Below, piece by piece: positions 7,077 through 9,708 of a stretch of DNA of 9,708 bases. The notes beneath the pieces are model-generated. The model was not told the origin of the DNA, ran no database searches, and worked only from the letters and a program-made list of their open reading frames with translations. The DNA is from an uncultured Candidatus Melainabacteria bacterium (GTDB lineage: Bacteria > Cyanobacteriota > Vampirovibrionia > Gastranaerophilales > Gastranaerophilaceae). How positions within the stretch are numbered: the first letter of the stretch is position 1; every line of letters begins with the position of its first letter. The position numbers and the translations under genes were made by a program. The DNA is taken from the NCBI GenBank assembly GCA_934675225.1, contig CAKUQA010000021.1, positions 1 through 9,708 of the forward strand, read 5' to 3'.

Positions 7077-8056
7077 TATAAAATACCTCTATTCAACAAA
7101 ACATATACAATTACGGCTGACAAAGAAAGAATTGCTGAAACTAGAGCAAACACTGTAACAACTTTTTTCTCACTCCATTCACATAATTCAAAATGGTGAT
7201 GGATAGGAGCCATTTTAAATACTCTTTTACCTGTTGTCTTAAAACTTGTTACCTGAATAATAACCGACAATGTTTCCATAACGAAAACACCTGCTATTAA
7301 TACTAAAAGTATTTCAAATTTACCTAATACTGCAACTGTACCTAACAAACCGCCAATTGCTAAAGAGCCCGTATCGCCCATAAAAACTTCAGCTTTTGGT
7401 TTGTTATATTTCAAAAATCCTGCTAGAGCACCAGCAACACAAGCAGAGATAACTGCTGCTTCCGGATAACCTGAAAAGAAAGCAATTAAAGCGCAAGCTA
7501 AGAATGCAAACACACCTGTTGAAGCAGCTAAACCATCTAATCCATCTGTTAAGTTATAGGCATTAGAAGCTCCAGTAATAACTATCACACCAAATATCGG
7601 ATAAAACCAACCCAAGTGCAACACATAATGTCCGATAGCAACATCACCTGCACCGGATTTTGTCATCATCAAATATAAAATAGGCAACATAGCAATTGCG
7701 ATTTGTCTTAACAATTTTCCTTTTGCAGACATACCGTCATTTTTCTTCCCTTTAATTTTCAAATAATCGTCTTGAAAACCTTCAAAAGTATAAAATAAAA
7801 GAGTTAAAAGAATAATAAAAGCTTCTGTATCAAGTCTTTGAGCCATAGCCAAAGCAATTATAGAACCTAAAATAACTGCAACAATTATAAAAACACCACC
7901 TGTTGTTGGTGTACCTTGTTTTTTAGCATGCGTTTCAGGTGCGCAATCCTTAACATATTGTCCAATCATGTGCTTTTTCAAAAAATCTATATACGGAACT
8001 CCAAAAAGCAAACATAATATCATTCCTAGTAAAAACGCAACTGCTAGCATTATCAT
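7076..8056 (-). CDS. mraY: Phospho-N-acetylmuramoyl-pentapeptide transferase (lipid I synthase)
   Basis: Polytopic inner-membrane enzyme that moves phospho-MurNAc-pentapeptide from UDP to undecaprenyl phosphate. At 326 residues it is close to B. subtilis MraY and shorter than E. coli's 360. Diagnostic motifs are THAKKQGTPTTGG (42-54), FQDDYLK (94-100) with the catalytic-site Asp pair 96-97, NAYNLTDGLDGLA (165-177), FMGDTGSLAIGG (225-236) with Asp228, and PIHHHFE (284-290), the cytoplasmic histidine loop specific to MraY rather than WecA-type relatives. ATG 8056 is chosen because GAGGG lies 7 nt upstream; an in-frame ATG at 8050 is less well placed. A 59-nt gap separates it from murF, the widest gap in the operon. 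Confidence 0.97.
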   Translation of the reverse strand: MIMLAVAFLLGMILCLLFGVPYIDFLKKHMIGQYVKDCAPETHAKKQGTPTTGGVFIIVAVILGSIIALAMAQRLDTEAFIILLTLLFYTFEGFQDDYLKIKGKKNDGMSAKGKLLRQIAIAMLPILYLMMTKSGAGDVAIGHYVLHLGWFYPIFGVIVITGASNAYNLTDGLDGLAASTGVFAFLACALIAFFSGYPEAAVISACVAGALAGFLKYNKPKAEVFMGDTGSLAIGGLLGTVAVLGKFEILLVLIAGVFVMETLSVIIQVTSFKTTGKRVFKMAPIHHHFELCEWSEKKVVTVFALVSAILSLSAVIVYVLLNRGIL

Positions 8057-8115
8057 TTTTTATACCCTCTTTAATTTATTTAATTTTTATACTTCAACCG
8101 ACATAAAAAAATGTC
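8057..8115. other. murF-mraY spacer with small hairpin
   Basis: The only non-overlapping junction in the operon. It holds GACAT (8100-8104) and ATGTC (8111-8115), a 5-bp stem with an A6 loop just after the murF stop, followed on the plus strand by TTATTTTTTT. In the operon's direction it lacks a following U-run, so it is unlikely to terminate transcription. TTGAAG (8099-8094) could be a weak -35, but no good -10 lies at the right distance. I see no convincing separate promoter for mraY. Confidence 0.35.
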
Positions 8116-9426
8116 TTATTTTTTTAAATTTTCAATAATTTCTTCAAACTTCATAGAACGAGAAGCCTTTAAGAATATTGTAATACCCTCATGCAAATTA
8201 TCAAGAATGTAACGAGATGTTTCAATATTATCTTTAAATTGTTTCACATCAAATCCATATTTTAATAATTCATCACCTATAAATTTTGCTAAATTTCCAA
8301 CTGTTATAAAAAGAATTTTTTGACCTTTAAATTTGTTGCCAATGAACTTTCCAACTTCACGATGAAATTCAATTTCATTTTCACCAAGCTCACCCATATT
8401 TCCAAGAATAACAACAGGATTTTTATACAGTTCCAAAAAAGTTGAAACAGAAGCCTTCATAGATTCAGGATTTGCATTATAACTGTCATTTATTACCCTG
8501 AAACCTTTCATATCTTCTTCTTCCCAACGTTTTTCTATCGGATGATATTTTGCAAGCCCTTTTTTTATTTCATCATAAGTCATTCCGAGTTTAATGCCAA
8601 CTTCTATTGCGGCAAGAGAATTTTCAATATTATATTCCCCCTCAACATTAAGTTCATATTCCATATCCTTATACACAAATTTTGAATAACCGCTTCGTTT
8701 TTCAAGAATTCGAACATCATTTAGAGAATAAAATATTTTTTCACCATCAAAATTTGCAAATTTTTTCAATCTAGGATTATCATTAGCGATTAAAGTTTCT
8801 TTTAAATGAGAAGTTATTTCACATTTTGCTTTTGCAATATTATCAAGGCTTCCCAATCTTCCAATATGCGCAGAACCGGCATTGGTTATTACGGCATAGT
8901 CAGGCTCAGCATATTTATCAATAAGCTCAATTTCGCCAAATCCTCTCATGCCCATTTCTATAATTAAGACTTGAGTATCTTCCGACATTGATAAAACTGT
9001 TTGGCAAAAACCAATTTCGTTATTATGATTAGAAAAAGTTTTGTGAGTTTTATATTTTTCTGAAGCAACAGAATAAATCATTTCTTTGGTAGTAGTTTTA
9101 CCGGAACTTCCTGTAACTCCAATGACTTTTGGAGCATATTTTTTACGGGCAAAATTTGCAATTTGCAAATAAGCAGTCAATGTATCCGGAACTTTTAATG
9201 CGAAATCCGCAGGGCATTCTGTTTTGGAATAAAAGCACCCAACAGCACCCGCTTTTAATGCCTTGTCACAAAAAGCTTCACCATCAAAACTTGCACCTTT
9301 TAACGGTAAATAAATATCTCCTTTTTTAATAGTTCTGGTATCAGTTGATATTTCAAAATCTCCATCTATATTTCCATTTACTTCAGCATTAGTTGCCTTT
9401 TTCAATTCTTCAAGCGTAAACTTCAT
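8116..9426 (-). CDS. murF: UDP-N-acetylmuramoyl-tripeptide--D-alanyl-D-alanine ligase
   Basis: Cytosolic Mur ligase adding D-Ala-D-Ala to complete UDP-MurNAc-pentapeptide, the substrate of MraY encoded next. 436 residues. The N-terminal substrate domain includes STDTRTIKKGDIYLPLKG (27-44). The central domain has P-loop GVTGSSGKTTTKEM (103-116), HNNEIG (134-139), EMGMRGFGEI (157-166), NAGSAHIGRLGS (182-193) and AKCEI (200-204) with the expected carbamylated Lys201. YNIENSLAA (265-273), RWEE (300-303), NDSYNANPESMKAS (313-326) and LGNMGELGE (341-349) mark the ligase C-terminus. The final KGSR-type motif reads KASRSMK (420-426). SGSSGKTT-type P-loop and NDSYNANP separate it from MurE and MurC. 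ATG 9426 has AAAGG 7 nt upstream. It is the first gene of the operon; murE is not next to it, since rplU is divergent. Confidence 0.97.
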   Translation of the reverse strand: MKFTLEELKKATNAEVNGNIDGDFEISTDTRTIKKGDIYLPLKGASFDGEAFCDKALKAGAVGCFYSKTECPADFALKVPDTLTAYLQIANFARKKYAPKVIGVTGSSGKTTTKEMIYSVASEKYKTHKTFSNHNNEIGFCQTVLSMSEDTQVLIIEMGMRGFGEIELIDKYAEPDYAVITNAGSAHIGRLGSLDNIAKAKCEITSHLKETLIANDNPRLKKFANFDGEKIFYSLNDVRILEKRSGYSKFVYKDMEYELNVEGEYNIENSLAAIEVGIKLGMTYDEIKKGLAKYHPIEKRWEEEDMKGFRVINDSYNANPESMKASVSTFLELYKNPVVILGNMGELGENEIEFHREVGKFIGNKFKGQKILFITVGNLAKFIGDELLKYGFDVKQFKDNIETSRYILDNLHEGITIFLKASRSMKFEEIIENLKK

Positions 9427-9452
9427 ATTTAAACCTTTAAAAATCTATCCAT

Positions 9453-9481
9453 AAATTATTTTACCGCAAACAAATTTCCAA
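9453..9481 (-). promoter_or_regulatory. Weak candidate promoter for the murF-folC operon
   Basis: On the minus strand TTGGAA (9481-9476; 4 of 6 to the -35 consensus) is 17 bp from TAATTT (9458-9453; 3 of 6). An overlapping TAAAAT (9463-9458) is a better -10 but lacks a -35. The operon needs a promoter in this 194-bp divergent region, but neither candidate is strong. Confidence 0.25.
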
Positions 9482-9490
9482 AAACAGAAA

Positions 9491-9507
9491 GTTAATAAAT
9501 GTTAATA
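9491..9507. repeat. Two GTTAATA direct repeats with 10-bp period
   Basis: GTTAATA occurs at 9491-9497 and 9501-9507, one helical turn apart and just upstream of the rplU -35 box. It could act as an AT-rich UP element or as a tandem regulator site. It is short and AT-rich, so chance is possible. Confidence 0.35.
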
Positions 9508-9511
9508 CCGC

Positions 9512-9540
9512 TTGACATGTCAGCTTTAGCAGAGGATAAT
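9512..9540 (+). promoter_or_regulatory. Strong sigma70-type promoter of rplU
   Basis: TTGACA (9512-9517) matches the -35 consensus perfectly, the spacer is exactly 17 bp, and GATAAT (9535-9540) matches the -10 at 5 of 6. Transcription should start near 9547, leaving a leader of about 74 nt before the rplU ATG. A perfect 10-bp palindrome, TGACATGTCA (9513-9522), overlaps the -35 box and could be an operator. Confidence 0.8.
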
Positions 9541-9559
9541 AACAGATGTATTAGTATGC

Positions 9560-9600
9560 GGTAACTCGTTTTAAAATTTCCATTTTGGAAATACGATACC
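9560..9600 (+). promoter_or_regulatory. Hairpin in the rplU leader, candidate ribosomal-protein regulatory element
   Basis: A nested fold can be drawn by hand. GGTA (9560-9563) pairs with TACC (9597-9600), CGT (9567-9569) with ACG (9593-9595), and ATTTCCA (9576-9582) with TGGAAAT (9586-9592) around a TTT loop. The internal loops between them are asymmetric. It ends 7 nt before the AAAGGA ribosome site (9608-9613). Leaders of L21 genes carry autoregulatory structures in some bacteria; that this one does is inference. Confidence 0.4.
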
Positions 9601-9620
9601 CAAGTAGAAAGGAAAGATAA

Positions 9621-9708
9621 ATGTTCGCAATTGTTGAAACAGGCGGAAAACAATATCAAGTAGAAGAAGGAAGATATCTTGATGTTGAATTACTAGAAGG
9701 CGACAAAG
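9621..9708 (+). CDS. rplU: 50S ribosomal protein L21, 5' part only
   Basis: The first 29 codons read MFAIVETGGKQYQVEEG followed by RYLDVELLEGDK. This is the characteristic N-terminus of bacterial L21 (the A-I-V/I-E-T-G-G-K-Q-Y-x-V signature), a primary 23S rRNA-binding protein of the large subunit. AAAGGA lies 7 nt before the ATG. The gene runs off the right edge of the window. It usually precedes rpmA (L27), which would lie beyond the edge. It is transcribed divergently from the cell-wall operon, with 194 bp between the two starts. Confidence 0.96.
   Translation, partial: MFAIVETGGKQYQVEEGRYLDVELLEGDK

Noticed and set aside
8100..8120. GACAT...ATGTC hairpin with T-run as a terminator between murF and mraY
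   Set aside because: The stem has only 5 bp, and the T-run lies on the plus strand, where no gene ends. In the operon direction no U-run follows.
9129..9329. Plus-strand 66-codon frame inside murF
   Set aside because: It is antisense to intact murF, with no ribosome site or motif.

Overview
The window is an AT-rich bacterial chromosomal segment with tightly packed genes, the standard genetic code (TGG is used for Trp; the genes that end here use TAA or TAG) and good Shine-Dalgarno sequences at most starts. The pseudopilin at the left edge (FTLAEVL...LGIIGVV N-terminus and a D-x-N...KGPN..GRD C-terminal motif) together with the AT-rich style suggests a gut member of the Vampirovibrionia/Melainabacteria (Gastranaerophilales-like). 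That assignment is an inference from style. No taxonomic marker is complete here, since the rplU gene is cut by the window edge.

Layout. (1) 1-634, minus: a type IV pilin-like/type II secretion pseudopilin, C-terminus cut by the window, with a near-consensus promoter at 667-695. (2) 772-2346, plus: a membrane-anchored family-2-type glycosyltransferase with an unusual C-terminal cysteine-rich module. (3) 9426 down to 2291, minus: a compact operon murF-mraY-murD-ftsW-murG-folC. Apart from a 59-nt gap after murF, every junction overlaps, twice as TAATG. (4) 9621 onward, plus: the start of rplU (ribosomal protein L21), with a very strong promoter and a foldable leader, divergent from murF.

The operon covers the middle of peptidoglycan precursor synthesis. 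MurF finishes UDP-MurNAc-pentapeptide, MraY makes lipid I, MurG makes lipid II, and FtsW is the septal SEDS glycosyltransferase that polymerises it. MurD acts earlier, adding D-Glu. The block is a shortened dcw cluster: murE is not upstream, and folC stands where murC/murB/ddl/ftsQAZ would usually follow murG. FolC shares the Mur-ligase fold with MurD and MurF, but its motifs are those of a normal folylpolyglutamate/dihydrofolate synthase.

No clearly new defence, mobile or CRISPR-like system is visible. The points most worth a second look are the cysteine-rich module fused to the glycosyltransferase, an intrinsic-terminator-like hairpin for that gene lying inside the opposing folC coding sequence, the shortened dcw cluster ending in folC, a G8 run inside murG, the rplU leader hairpin, and unusual residues at conserved positions in the pseudopilin cleavage site, MurG and FolC. 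No gene-free stretch exceeds 300 bases.
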